Source: Hymenochaete sp. R1 (lineage: Eukaryota; Basidiomycota; Agaricomycetes; Hymenochaetales; Hymenochaetaceae). Taken from it: 64,000 nt of DNA. Below the pieces are notes generated by a model. It did not search any database. It had not been told where the DNA came from and saw nothing but the letters and a program-made list of their open reading frames with translations. Both the position numbers and the translations under genes were made by a program. Below, in pieces: positions 1-11,824 of this stretch (position 1 is its first letter; each line of letters starts with the position of its first letter). Where the stretch lies: the NCBI GenBank assembly GCA_019400425.1, contig JAFREE010000005.1, forward strand, positions 310,001 to 374,000. The letters run 5' to 3'.

Positions 1-3
1 TAG

Positions 4-194
4 GACCCTGGCTGTTCTGTCCCAGCTAACATTTTCTGTAAGAATGCCGTCGATGAGACCACTGAGCGAGTATACAGGCTGGTGAGTCGATATAATACGA
101 TAGTAGCCAAAAGCTAGGGAACTCGCTCGTGTAGTAGTCGGTGTAATAGTCGAATACGTACCAGTTTGCAAAAGACCCACTGGCCGACGCATAA
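4..194 (+). CDS. 3' end of an unrecognised protein gene (partial, two exons)
   Basis: The window opens on what looks like an intron acceptor (TAG at 1-3). An exon from 4 to 81 reads DPGCSVPANIFCKNAVDE and continues to YRL. It ends at a clean donor (GTGAGT, 82-87). The acceptor CCAG (161-164) joins it in phase to a last exon coding FAKDPLADA, with TAA at 192-194. The joined frame is open and looks like real coding sequence, but the fragment of 34 residues is too short to assign to a family. The rest of the gene lies left of the window. It runs convergently towards the gene at 1582-3192. Confidence 0.6.
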
Positions 195-1581
195 CTTGAA
201 GTCCATCTGCCAGCACACTTCGTCCATGCTCAAAGACCAGGCTGCCTCTCACTCCCATTCCCACGCAGCGAGTGCAGCAGACGACGAAGTCATCGCCAAA
301 AAATCTCCGCAAGTTCGTCTCTGCCCACCTAACACTCATCAGCTGGAGTGCGTTCCAGGCATTGGAGCTGAGACGCATCCCGGCCAACATCCGGACGTTG
401 GCACTTGATGTCGATCTCCAATACAGACCAAATGCCGACCCGGCCCGGAGGTGCGCAAAACACTCTTCCGAAGTCTTCGTTTGACAGACTTCTTCAGTTT
501 TGCTCATCCTATTTTCTTTTTTTACTTTCTGTTCTCGGGGAAATCAGGTTTACCGTTGCCTCCACCCGACTTGTTCCGCGTTCCCTCGTTGAGTCCTACG
601 ACCCACTCGTCGCAAACGTCCCAGACTTCGGGCTCGAGAAGATTTGCAGTTTACATCCCACTCATTTTTTTAAAAAAAATCTAAAACAAAATTGACATAT
701 GAGCATATAAGCGGGAGACATAGGTGCGAATGTTTTCGCGAGGTATGAGCGGCATGTGAGGGAGTTGTTGCGACGCTGTTGCAGCGTCGAAGTTAGAGAA
801 AAAAACATGTGTGGGAGAAGATGGGGGGAAGACATGTCTGACGACTCGGAGCCAAGTTAGTCGGCGAACTGCCCAGCAGTCTACCGCAAGGCAACGAAAG
901 TGCCAAGAAAGTGGGAGACCCTCAAGAAACGATGCTACAGAAAGAGGAAAGGGAAACGAGATGGAAAGAAACGAGACGAAAGAAATGAAGAGAGGATGTT
1001 TGAGACTTCACAAAAAAAGAGGAAAGAAAAGGAAGGATCATGAGTTGGGAATCGAATGCGAGGAGGCGATGGAGACGACGACAGTAAGTTAGAATGGCGT
1101 TCCTTCAACTTCGAGGAGGTACAGGGACACGATAGCAGAGCGTCTCTACGGTCCTTAGCACCACACCCCCATCCACCACTATATTCGAAGATTAAAAGAA
1201 AGAGAAAGATATCAGACGGAAATTCGAGAAATCTGAACCCGTAAAAAAGAGTACAGAAAAGTAGTAAAATGGAACGTCCACTCTGTGCAGTAGTTCTGCA
1301 CCCACGGTACTACCACGCGTCAACCGCGCGTAATGACCATGACCTCGCGTTTCCCTAAACCCGTGTCCAAAAGGAGTAATTATGAACGTGATCGATGCAA
1401 GGACAGAAAAAATGATATAAAGCGTGAACGATTCCTTTGCGAACTTTCATCCCCTCCCTTCCTTTCTTCCGTTCGTCCATCATGAGTCACGCTGAAAAGC
1501 CATTCCGTAAGTACTCGTTCCCAATTCCAGACGATTATCATCCACAGAAAACTCACCATACGACGCCTGATTCATCCCAGA
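195..1581. other. Intergenic region between two convergent genes
   Basis: This 1.4-kb interval separates the 3' ends of two convergent genes, so it probably holds both 3' UTRs. It is T-rich near 500-540, and purine-rich (AG) on the plus strand from about 890 to 1040. Short open frames on both strands show no splice-linked coding signal. No tRNA or repeat was recognised. Confidence 0.5.
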
Positions 1582-3192
1582 TCAGTACACATCAGGTCGT
1601 GGGGAGGGAGGAGGGTCGCCATACCCCGCCTCCGACAAGAAATTTAGATCAATAACAGACCCGTCGACGTCCATAACAAAACACGCATTTCCGGCCTCGT
1701 CGCGTAAGATGACGGGTTCCGGTCTCACTTCAGCTTCGACTTGTTCGTCCGCTGGATACACGCTATCATCGTCATCCACAATCATGGCGTCCTCCTCAGT
1801 ACGCCCATTGAACATCAGCGCCTCGTTCACAATCTCCCCATCCAAGAGAATCGGTAACGTCAGCGGTCCTTCCTCTTCCTCCTCCTCCATCATGATCGTG
1901 TTGTACTGCTCCTTCATCAACTCACACTCCTTCTGCCGTTCTCTCTCGCGCGCCTCCGCAGCCAGGTTCGGGTGCCTGCGTTCGCGTTTGGTGAATCGTC
2001 TCCCCGGGACTACGAGGTAGGTTGACTCCGATGAATGGTCCGGAACTGTCCCAAGAAGTGACTTGAACGAGGTCGAGGTGACCACTGGCTCCTGCTCACA
2101 AGGCGCCTCAGTGACATAGACGTCGGGAATCGGAAGGCTGGTCATAGGAATGGTTCGCTCAGTTACCGGCTGGATCGGACGCGGGTCCAGAAGTTGACAG
2201 GATGTGGGTGCCATGGGTTCTGGCTCCTCGAAGTCCCTTCCCGTGCCCGAGAGCCGCTCTGGCTGGATAAACATCCAGTCATAAGTCTCGATAATCTCCG
2301 TCGCGCGTTCGTCGCTGATCTCAAGCATTTGCAGTCCGCGTTTCCCGTACTGCCTTTCCATCTTTCTGACCCAATGGATATTCGTCTGAGGGCGTTCATT
2401 GGGTGTTAAGAAGAAGCACGCATGAGGCGTGTCGCCCAAATCGAGTCGCATCTTCTCAGATAGCGCGATATATTTCATAACCTCGTCCGCGGTCGGCTTC
2501 CTCTCCTTTGATGAAATGGTCCAGTACCTCAATGGCTTGGGTGGACTGCCCCCGACGTGCTGTCCAGTCAAGCTCGCGACGCGTCTCGCGGCACCAAACG
2601 CGAGCATGAGCATGCCCATGTAGAAGTCAATGTCCTCCTCAGTGATATATCCCAAGGCGTAGAGGCGATCGACATCATCAGGGATAAGGTTCTTGTCCGC
2701 GATATCGAATGCGCCATTCTTGTGGCAGAAACGGAAGTACTGAAAAGCCAAGTACTTAGAGCGTGCATGGAACAGCTCGACGTACGGCTCGATCAGGTCG
2801 GGTTTCGTCTGAGAATCCGAGAAGCAGAGTTGAGCGATATCGGTCAACATCTGGTAGGGAGCCCTTTCGAGGTTTTTCGCGTAGTCGGGATCCTTGAATG
2901 TCGGGATGTCATATAGTTCGCTGACGGCGACGAGCTCTTCAAGACTGTCAAAGGTACGTTCGAGAACGTCCTTGCTGGGGAGGGTTGAAGCAATAGCTTC
3001 TATCGGGTTAACACCACTCTGCACACGACTTGTTAGTTACTTGTCTGTACGGGACCCGATAGATGCACGCACCTTCATCGGCGACGTCTCAACGTCCTTT
3101 GCCTCATCATTCACAATGATACCCTCGTCCCTCTTCCGTTTCTGGCCCAGGTTGGCCATCTCGTTAATCGTGGACTGCGTGTCGGTAGCCAT
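1582..3192 (-). CDS. Unrecognised 518-aa protein, two exons
   Basis: Exon 1 (3192-3073) starts MATDTQSTINEMANLG, contains a short basic KRKR stretch, and ends after 40 codons. A 54-nt intron (donor GTGCGT, acceptor TGTGCAG) joins in phase 0 to exon 2 (3018-1582). The long minus-strand frame seems to begin further upstream only because a GTG sits inside the intron; the real start is the ATG at 3192. The protein has a helical N-terminal half (about residues 45-300). A disordered acidic C-terminal half follows, with a charged helix rich in Arg/Glu and a run of six Glu. No signal peptide or membrane segment is visible. I do not recognise the family; a nuclear or cytosolic protein restricted to basidiomycetes is a guess. 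Confidence 0.75.
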
Positions 3193-4580
3193 GATCGCAA
3201 CTCTGTTGAAGAGGTTTGCGTAGCTCTTGGTGCTCTGCGAGATTGTCTATAGAGGGTCAGTAACGAAGAGAAGCTGCAGCACAGTAATGGTTGTGGACGA
3301 CGTACGACGACGGGCTCGGTGACTCAATGCTCGTGGTAAGCGATTGTTGTGGCTTTCAGCGAGGATGTCGAGCTGGTCTCGATGAAGATCGCGCCCGCTC
3401 GTTCGTCCCGGAAGTGTATCCAGGAAAAGGAGGAGAGTATTGGATGGCAGTGATGGTGGTTGTGGTTGTAGGAAAGAAGGAGGGAACGCGCCGCGTCGCG
3501 TCTTCTTTTATCGGCTCTCGCTTAACTTCTTTGTGGCTCGCTCAGCTCACGTAATGCAAGCAGGCCCTTTTGTCTGTGGCTCTTCCATTTATTGGCTCGT
3601 GGGCTCATTCAACTCCAAGCGAGGAAAGAAAGAAAGAGGTGAATTATTCACTTTCTGGAAGATCTTAGTCGGTTCATTACTCCGACATCCAGTTGCGGCG
3701 AGATCATCGAAGTCTGAGTACGAAATGATCCCAGATACATGATATATGCTCCGCAAAACACAAATAGAAAAGAGCAACGACATACGATAATTTAGCAAGT
3801 CATGAAATAAAAGTTTGAGAGCGGAGAAAGGAATGGCACTCTTGTCCCCTCCTCGAAAAGTGACATAGTCCCTGATAATAAATAGTAACCTCACTACCAT
3901 ACTACTCATTTTGAAAGGCACATGCTGCACATCCAGTGACACGAAATAGTACTCCTTTCATGCCTCTCATGCTGTACAAGGAGCACGCCATGGGGCAGGA
4001 AGCACTTGACAGCACGCTCGAACTATTCACCGGATGTATCTACCCCAGCTTCCTCCGAAGGTTTTCCAAAATTCTGCAATATGCTTCATCTAACCTTACC
4101 GTAGCAAACCAGGATGATGTCTCTGTGTCTCGTCAGCGCTGACTAGTAACTCCAGGTAGACGTGCTCCAACAGAAACCGCCATCGCGTATAGAGTCATGT
4201 ACCACCAGTCTGAGAGCTGCATAAAAACGCTGATAAGAAAAAAACTTACCGCACGCACGGATGAAGAATATGATAGGACGAGGTGCTCTTCCGCTACGTC
4301 CGGTCACACGCTATCTGAATCTCCCCATAATAGTTGTCTTTGATGAAACTAGCCTGATCAAATTCAAGGCGACGGTATTGAAGTAAAAGAAAAAGGCATG
4401 TCCAGCAAGATTCACGCAGAGAAAGCGAACACTGACAGGCCGTCTCAGTACGGCATGGTGAGAAATTCTCTCTGCCTCAATAGCAGTTCGCATTGCAGAC
4501 ACAAATCCACTGAATGGCATCCATCTTATTCCTATATAGCGACCTGCACAAAAAAATACACGACAATGCTACTTTTCTAC
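3193..4580. other. Intergenic region
   Basis: This holds the promoter side of the gene at 1582-3192 and the 3' flank of the Crinkler gene ending at 4581. It is AT-richer than its neighbours from about 3720 onward. I see no convincing coding exon, tRNA or repeat. Confidence 0.45.
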
Positions 4581-7225
4581 TTACTGCATGACAGAAACGG
4601 AGACATAATGAGGCTCCGGGCAAGCATCAACCATAGGACGGTACCTCTTCAAAGGTCTATCGGTCACCTTATCGTCTGTCGTTTCTATCATGCTCTCTTC
4701 CACCACCAACGTCTCATCCTCAGAGATTGTTGCTTCTTCATCTCCGTCCATTGTCCGAGCATCTCGTTCACACCAGTCTCTCAGCCGAGGCCGTTCGTTG
4801 GGATCCTTGCTCATCAGCCTGGATGCGAACAGCTTCAGACCCTCGTCGTCTCCTTCATGCACTTCTAGGAACGCCATGAAGACTGAGCCACAAGAGTATC
4901 GATCAGCCTTGATCGGGCTGTACCAGCGATCCTCCTCGTCCTTTGCGCCGATTTCGGGAGCCATCCACCCTTTGCTGCCGATACAGCCCGTCATCTGCTC
5001 CTCTTCATCCTTAACCTGGACGGACACATCGAAATCAATGATCTTGATGGTGCAAGTACTGGTATAGAGTAGATTCGAAGGCTTGATGTCCATATGTGCG
5101 ATGCCGTGTTCGTGAAGGAAGCTGACGCCCAGAGCAACGTCACGACTAGCCTTGATGTACCGTCCGTGCAGCTTTCCTTCGCTCTCGAGCAAGAGCGAAT
5201 AGGCTACATTCCCGAGGAACGGAAGTATGATGCACTTCCCGACGCTCGAGTCAATCACATCAATAAGATCGATGATGTTCTCGCATCGAGGTTCTTCTTT
5301 GTGTAGTTTCTCGAGTATCTTCAACTCTTTCGAATTTGTGCGAAGCCGCTTCGCAATGTAAACCCCATCTCGTCCGATCTGTCGAACCCCATAGATATTC
5401 TCTTGTTCCTAAAAACAGACATCAGATGATAGGAAATGGTCTTCCTTTGAGCTATTAAACATACTGTGAGCAGCAATGGTTTCTCTACCAGCTCGTAGCC
5501 TGCCGCGGTGAAAGGTGTGGCGCTGCCCTGGGGAAATCCATCACCTTTGTCATCTTTGCCATCCACCTGTCCGCCTTTTTGCGTTTTTATGCTATGGAAG
5601 GTGGGAAATCCACCTAGCGTTGCAAGACGGACGAAATCCTTTTGTGGCTTTAGCAAGTCCATGCCATCACCCTGCTTCCCGATAAACTCGCTTAGGTTGT
5701 AAAGCTCCTTCATCAGTTCCAGCCGACCGTACTTCTCACTTTCCTCCTCGCTTATGTTGTGCAAATCGAATTCCGTACCTATGTGGTAGATCGTCGTCGA
5801 AGGTTCCTTGACAGGAGTGAGCTCTTTGTTTTAATTCCAGCATGATACACATATTCATACCTTGGTGGCGTCTTTTGGATTTTCCTTTGCAAGCAATTAG
5901 TGAGCATTGAGGACAGAATTCAAGGAAAGCATACATCTATTTGAAAGAACAATTCGCGATGGACCGTAAAGTGTTCGTCGAAGTAAAACGCAGGGAGGAC
6001 AAACGACGGTTCTCCAGAACATCCGTCGTTCGCGAGCCTCACACAGCTTGCGCTCTCAAGGTACAGGCGAACCTTGTCTTTCGAGCCTTTCGAATAAATT
6101 TCGCATAACATCCGAGGGAAATCGTTCATCCACATTGAGACGTCGCTTTTAGGCCTGTAGGAGCATATTTCCTTACCAACCTGCACTAGTAGAGGCCAAG
6201 TCCATTGTTGGCTGCCACTGTGAACCCGCGTGAAGAAAAATCAAAGACGATGAAAGAACAAGCGTACAAGAAACATTGGAAGTCATCAATGCAAATCGCA
6301 GTCTTGATGTAACACCACAGGGAAAAGAAGAACATGGAACATCCGTAAACCTCCATAGCATCCTTCCATATCTTAAGATCCATCTTGCGCGAGCAGCCCA
6401 TCGCATTTAATAGCTCTGTGGTTTCGTGAGGCTCGGGATCGGCTTCTTCGCCTTTCATCTCAAACGCGTAGCCAGATGCATCACTTATCTCGCAGCCAAG
6501 TTTCTTCAGCAATTCCTTTTCGAACTGAAGAAGGCTGAGTGAGTGGTTCCTGAAGACAGAGTAATGAACGGGTACGTACGGGAGCAACCAATTTCCGCAC
6601 CTTTTGTAGCATGCGCTGAAAATCTTGGACATAATTGGGAAGTGCTTTGCAGCTAGGCCACTCTTTGATATCATTCAGTTGTGGGTCTGGTTCTTTGAAC
6701 TTGCGTCCTCCGGCTTTTACGAAAACCTTCTTGTACCTCTCGATCAGTTCGTTGCGTTCGTCAATTCATAGAAACTCGTCTTCTTCTTGTTTGGGAAGGG
6801 TGTTTCAGAAAAAGCAGCGCATTCGAGTCTGAGAAAGAAGTGATTTGAGACGCACCGGGAATCTGCACAATGAGGACCTCCATCGGATCAAGGTTAAGGT
6901 CTGCTACCTTTATCCTTGGATCTATACTCTCGACGTCGTTACCCTCCTCGGAGAAATCGAAGCTCTTGATGCGTTCCTTCAATTTTTTATAGGACTCTTT
7001 GCCCACATCCCTGTCCTTGCACCTCCAGACGTCAAGCTCGGCGGCGGCAACCGTCCTTCCAGTCCTATGGTCGATGTCCGGTCTGTCTTCCTTGATCCTC
7101 TTCTTCAAGGTGATAACACTGGCATTGCGCGGGACCTGGACACCATCGACAGTTCCAAGGGGCTTCTTGTTATGGTCAACGAGAAGGAAATAAACCTCCA
7201 TCATCGTGTCCGTAGTTGTGGTCAT
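4581..7225 (-). CDS. Crinkler-type protein: header, nuclease-like domain, protein kinase; one in-frame TGA
   Basis: Seven exons (7225-6856, 6785-6580, 6524-6268, 6217-5935, 5884-5861, 5806-5465, 5408-4581) join in consistent phases to 770 codons. Residues about 8-115 resemble the ubiquitin-like Crinkler header (EVYFLLVD, then LKKRIKED and LDVWRCKD). Residues about 280-370 look like the PD-(D/E)XK-type segment seen in Crinkler kinases: RPKSDV, then CEIYSK about 15 residues on, then a conserved Arg region. From about 497 there is a kinase with Lys514 (YIAKRL), HMDIKPSN (Asp601), DFD in place of DFG (619) and a W-x-APE segment. DFD/DFN is, as far as I recall, normal for this fungal kinase group. 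Codon 130 is TGA (plus 6766-6768), in the linker after the header. Every acceptor I can find that fits the donor phase keeps it. The gene may be inactive, or the base may be an assembly error. Header and kinase calls are firm, the nuclease call weaker. The start could also be the ATG at 7279 or at MMEVY. Confidence 0.72.
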
Positions 7226-7582
7226 CGTTGTGGTTGGTTGATGGGTGTCGCTCGCTTTCACGTTGCAACTCAGTGTCACACCTTTTACTGTGACGTCCGT
7301 GACGTGTCGGCATTTGTATTATGTAAGAGTGGCTCCCTTCCCTCACACTGAGTGAATGTGAGCCAAAACTCAGAACGTCGATCGTCCAAAATGGCAATTC
7401 GGGTCGTAAGGAAAGTCCCGAAGGTCGTGACCAGAATATGTACGTCTCTTGTCGTTCGGCCATTCTGGCGGCCATGTTGTTGCCACGCACTTTCTGACTG
7501 GTCTCTCAGGATTGAAAACGGAGCTCAAAGTATTGATCATATCCTGCTTGGCGTCGACTTGCGTTACCCGTCCCCGACCCTA
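7226..7582. promoter_or_regulatory. Shared divergent promoter region of the Crinkler and IKS1-type genes
   Basis: Only 357 nt separate the two divergent start codons. On the plus strand a likely 5'-UTR intron runs from GTACGT (about 7441) to CTCTCAG (about 7510), with CTGAC as branch point. If it is spliced, the upstream ATG at 7391 is put out of frame, which favours the start at 7583. No TATA box is obvious. Confidence 0.4.
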
Positions 7583-10394
7583 ATGCATACAATTGCCAAT
7601 GACCGTGATAGCGGCATCACGGCCAGCACCGGGGCTCTCATCGTAGTATCCCACAACGACAACGACATTGAGAGCCCAAACGGACCAACATCATCACCTT
7701 CTGTCTCACAATGGATGACCATTCTCTCGGATAACCACCAGGTCGTTCTTTACAATTCTGATTCTCATGCTCTTACCGTTCGCCCACACGAGATTCGCAC
7801 GCAATCCCGAGGGACGAAGCCACCTATCCATCATGGCCAAGAACAATGTCCTTTCTGTGGTCGATGCATGGACTTGGGTATGGACGAGCCGTTGCACGCG
7901 CGGAACGCTTTCAAGTATGCGTTTCCAGACAATGTCGGCCGACATGGTAGAAGAGCGGCCAATTATTTCCAACTACTCGAAGTTGCAAACGAAACGAACT
8001 CTAGAACGGGCACGCCTAGGTCTCAGTCAACGCGAAGTCTATCAGAGGATACAGCTTTCTCCCCTGGCAATTCTACTGGGAATGTCTTTGGGGAGAGTTC
8101 AATGGCAGAAGGCTACTTTCACGCATTCTTCAGGGAGGAGTATAGGTTAGGGATGGGCGCAAACGGCACCGTCTTTCTGTGCCAGGTGAGTCGTATTTGT
8201 CGTTCCGTACGTTGATGACTGAAAGAGGTCATTTCGAAGCATATCTTGGACGGGAATCCTCTCGGTGAGCGGCACGCATCGAGAAAATGAGCGAAACGTT
8301 AATGACTCTAAAGGTCATTTTGCTGTCAAAAAGATCGCCGTTGGCCAGTCGCATAGCTACCTCGAACAGATTCTTCGTGAGGTAACCTCCTCTTTGAACT
8401 TTCAATTTTTGATACCTGCTCAAACGTTTGGACTTAGGTACACCTCTTGGAGCAACTTCGGCATCCCAACATTGTTACATACCACCATTCATGGCTCGAG
8501 CTTCATCAATTCTCGTCGTTTGGCCCAAAGGTGCCTACGCTCTTGTGAGTTCAATCTTGATAGTGAGACGTTATCCTTACCCCATTATAGTGTCCTGATG
8601 CAATTTTGCGAAGGTGGAAGGTATACCTTTTTTGAGAACGTCTCGATTGAATCAGCCAATAACTAATACTTCGTTAGCCTAGATGACTTTATCATGGCAC
8701 GCATGGGTCGAAAGCATGGTCCTGATGAAGATAACGAAGCGCATGACTACGAAGGAAATGTGCATGACAATCTTCGTTCGCGTTCCGCTCGAATCCGCGC
8801 TTTTCGTGCTGAGCGCGCCAAGCCAGAGGAAGAGCGCAAATGCCGTATGGCGGAGAAGAGAAGAGGGCAACGAACGGCTGTACATCTTCTAAGTCCAGAG
8901 GAGATCAAGCTACTATTCCTTGATATTGTTAGTGGGCTAGCATTTCTAGTGAGTAAATGTAAACCTGTCGTTTCGAGCCAGTATATTGAAGATGGTGCCA
9001 TAGCATGATCGTTCGATACTGCACCTCGACCTTAAGCCCGGGAATGTGCTACTTACGTGGGATGAAAGTCTTTTAACGTGGGTTCAGCATTTACAACAGT
9101 TTATAACCCTTCTATGAAAGCCCTTCGCTTTGATTTAGTCCCCGCGCCATGCTATCAGATTTTGGGACCTCCCGTGACATGATCCACCCAACAGTAGCTC
9201 GTTCAGGAAATACCGGAACGTACGCTTTCATTGATCGAAGTCGGACATTTATCATCTCCTTTCTAATTGATTTTACTTCAAGTCTAGAATATGCTGCTCC
9301 TGAATCCCTTCGCTCCCCTCAGTCCGGACAACTGAAGGAAGTCGACTCAAAAGCGGACATGTGGTCTTTGGGCATGATCCTACATATGCTTCTATTCTTC
9401 AAACTTCCATACCATTTCTCGAGCGACGGTGATATGGGAACCGGAGGAGGCGATATGGAGAAATTGGAGACGGAAGTATTTGCTTACCAGGGGTATATTT
9501 GAAAAAAGATGTCCACTTTTGCCAACAGATGCTGATGAACATTGCAGGTTCAAACGGGTTCCGATCATGGCAGAAATGTTTGCACGCCGAGGGTTACCAA
9601 ATTCATACCTATTACTCCTTGAGACATTGTTGAACCGTTATCCAAAGCACAGGCCGACCTGCGAGCAGGTGCTAAGAGCAATACTCAATGGTAATGTAAG
9701 TTTTTCCGCTTACATTAAAGTGACATGTAAAGTTAACTAGTCGTTTTCTTAGCTGGACCCTCTTCCATCTAGCCGCCGCCATCATGTCGACATCGGGGAT
9801 GGGACACTGGTACCTCGCATGCCATCAAGTTATCCGGGTTATTTGGGCAACGTCGACACTCCCGGTATTGCCAATACCTCCGATATGGATGCAGACTCCT
9901 CTGATTCATCATCGGTGCGAGCGACGGAGCTTGAATTGGAGACGGCGTATGTTCTTGAAGCGGCACCACATGGGCGTGAAGACACTCTAACGGAAGAGGC
10001 GAAAGAAAAGGTCATACTGGCTTTGCCGCCTTCTCCGGGCCATCTACCGACGCCTTACAGTGAGATGTCATGGGTGGAACGAGTCCTTCAGAGATGGCTG
10101 CTTCCGTCGGTAGACTGGCAGAGACTTGTATTGGGCTTGAAGTCGCTCATACTAGTTGGCAAGGTAGGTAACAGTTACTGCCTCTTTGACCCAGATGTTC
10201 GAGACTCAACAAAAAACTAGGTCATGTCCGTTTTCTCCCTTTCTTCTGCCGATTCTGGTCCGCCCTCTCCCCTGGCGGCGACCTCGCTCGTTGCGCTCGC
10301 CGTGAGTGATGTATGGACGAGTGATTTGAGGTATACGGGGGCGCTTTTTGTTGCGCATTACTGTGGACTGAAGATGGCCGGTGGGTGGTCGTGA
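7583..10394 (+). CDS. iks1: IKS1-type serine/threonine protein kinase
   Basis: Twelve exons (7583-8185, 8228-8264, 8314-8381, 8438-8544, 8591-8620, 8678-8948, 9004-9077, 9139-9219, 9283-9492, 9548-9695, 9753-10163, 10221-10394) join in phase to 737 residues. The N-terminal third has a VVLYNSDSHALTV segment, a CPFCGRCM cysteine cluster and NYFQLLEVANE, as in fungal IKS1 kinases. The kinase domain starts about residue 187 (GMGANGTVFLCQ). It has AVKKI (Lys219/220), a charged insert after LDDFIMARMGRK, HLDLKPGN (Asp381), SDFG (404) and LEYAAPES. All catalytic residues are present, so it should be active. The C-terminus is moderately hydrophobic. In yeast, Iks1 is a poorly characterised kinase. 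The start is chosen because the candidate 5'-UTR intron breaks the frame of the earlier ATG at 7391. Confidence 0.85.
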
Positions 10395-10821
10395 TGCGCA
10401 TTGGTTGCTGTTCGTCGTGCATCTGTCGTTTCGTTTATCTATTAGGCCTTGTACGCTTTTTTGTATAACTCATTCATGCTCTCTGTTTTCCGTCTTCATC
10501 AATTTTGCACTACATCTATTTCACAACATTATTGCATTCCGTTGCTTTAGTTTTTCGTGCTTTTGGTTTCATTGTACTAGGATCTGATCTTTTTTTTCGT
10601 GTTCTGTGAGAACATCCAAACTTACCTCACAAGACTGACCGTTTCTTTGCTATTAACCAATACCAATGAATCATATTCATTTCCTTGACGATCCGAACAC
10701 TTCTGGCGTATAGGTTGATTCAATAAATATAGCGAGTGAAAGAAACACACTTCTACAGCCAGGGGCACCAGGCCCGCCTACAGCGCACGCGCTCCTACCG
10801 TCTAACCAAGCAACTACCTAC

Positions 10822-11824
10822 CTACAATTTCTCCTTCACCCTCAAGTTCTTCAACTTACGATCACTCAACCCCGCATGCTCGATCGCCGCCCTCTGCATG
10901 CGATGCTTCACCTTATCAAGCTCCTCGCCCAACCTCACCATCTCCCCCCTCTTCGCGTCCCTCTCCCCATCCGCCTTCTCTTTTGCCAACGCCGCCTCGA
11001 GCTGGGCGATCCGCGCGTCGGCGGCGCACACGTCTTTCGCGAGGGCGCGGTGTTTGTGCTCGATGGACTTGAGCTGTTCGCGGCCGAGGGCTTGGATGAT
11101 GGTGTAGTAGGCGGAGACGAGGGCGGTGTTGGAGTGGAGGGTGGAGAGGTCCGCGCTGCGGAGGGCGTGGTAGAGGTCTTGGTACTTTGCGGAGCGGGTC
11201 GTGAGGGCGAGGAGGGTGGATTCTGAGGGGGTTGAAGAGGGGGCAGAGGGGGAGGTGGTGGTGGCGCGGAGACGGAGGAAGCGGAGGAGTTGGAGGACGA
11301 GGTCGGGGAGGAGGGCACGTTTGGAGGTGGCGTCTGCGAGCCATTTGGAGGAGGCGTTGGGGCCGAAGACGTCGGTTAGGGTGAGCTCGGCGGTGGCTGG
11401 TGAGGTTTGGTCATTAGCAGTTGGTGAGAGAAGGGGGGGGGGGGGGGACACCCATGGGATGGGATGGGACGTTCGGATTTGAAGGTGGCGAGTCGTTGTT
11501 TCGATTCATGTTTTCGTACGTGACACGAGAAGGAAAACCCGAGCCCGTCAGTCAACCATTCATCAGGCAAAAAAAAAAACAAAGACACTCGCACTAGTAC
11601 TCACGTTTACGCTTCACCTCCACCTTCTTCTTCGCTGGCGGAGGGGGAGGTGGGGACGGGGGCGCCACCTCCTCTTCCTCCATTTCCTCCACTTCTTCAA
11701 CCTCTTCGACTTCTTCGGCTTCGACCTCTTCGCTCTCGCTCTCGTTCTCAGAGCCGAGGCCAAACTCGAGGTCGAGGTCGATGTCGGAGAGGGATAGGGA
11801 TAGAGGGTCGGTTGGGTGGGACAT
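10822..11824 (-). CDS. Two-exon coiled-coil protein, 264 aa, unrecognised
   Basis: Exon 1 (11824-11605) codes MSHPTDPLSLSLSDIDLD and then a highly acidic Glu/Val run followed by a poly-Pro stretch. The donor GTGAGT joins in phase 1 to exon 2 (11396-10822). Its acceptor CTCACCAG is preceded by a good branch site (GCTAAT). Exon 2 codes TAELTLTDVFGPNAS, a helical region, and a long C-terminal coiled coil (about residues 180-255) ending LRVKEKL. The size and layout recall small kinetochore or nuclear coiled-coil subunits, but I cannot name one. An in-frame ATG at 11857 would add 11 residues. The intron contains a 15-C run on the coding strand. Confidence 0.72.
11433..11447 (+). repeat. Homopolymer G15 (C15 in the intron of the coiled-coil gene)
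   Basis: Fifteen consecutive G on the plus strand fall in the intron at 11397-11604, just upstream of its branch site. A second run (G14) lies at 12299-12312. Such runs are prone to length error, but neither lies in predicted coding sequence. Confidence 0.8.

Noticed and set aside
4581..5408. DFD instead of DFG as evidence that the Crinkler kinase is catalytically dead
   Set aside because: As far as I recall, DFD/DFN is normal in this fungal kinase group, and the Lys and HMDIKPSN motifs are intact. The in-frame TGA is the stronger sign of inactivity.
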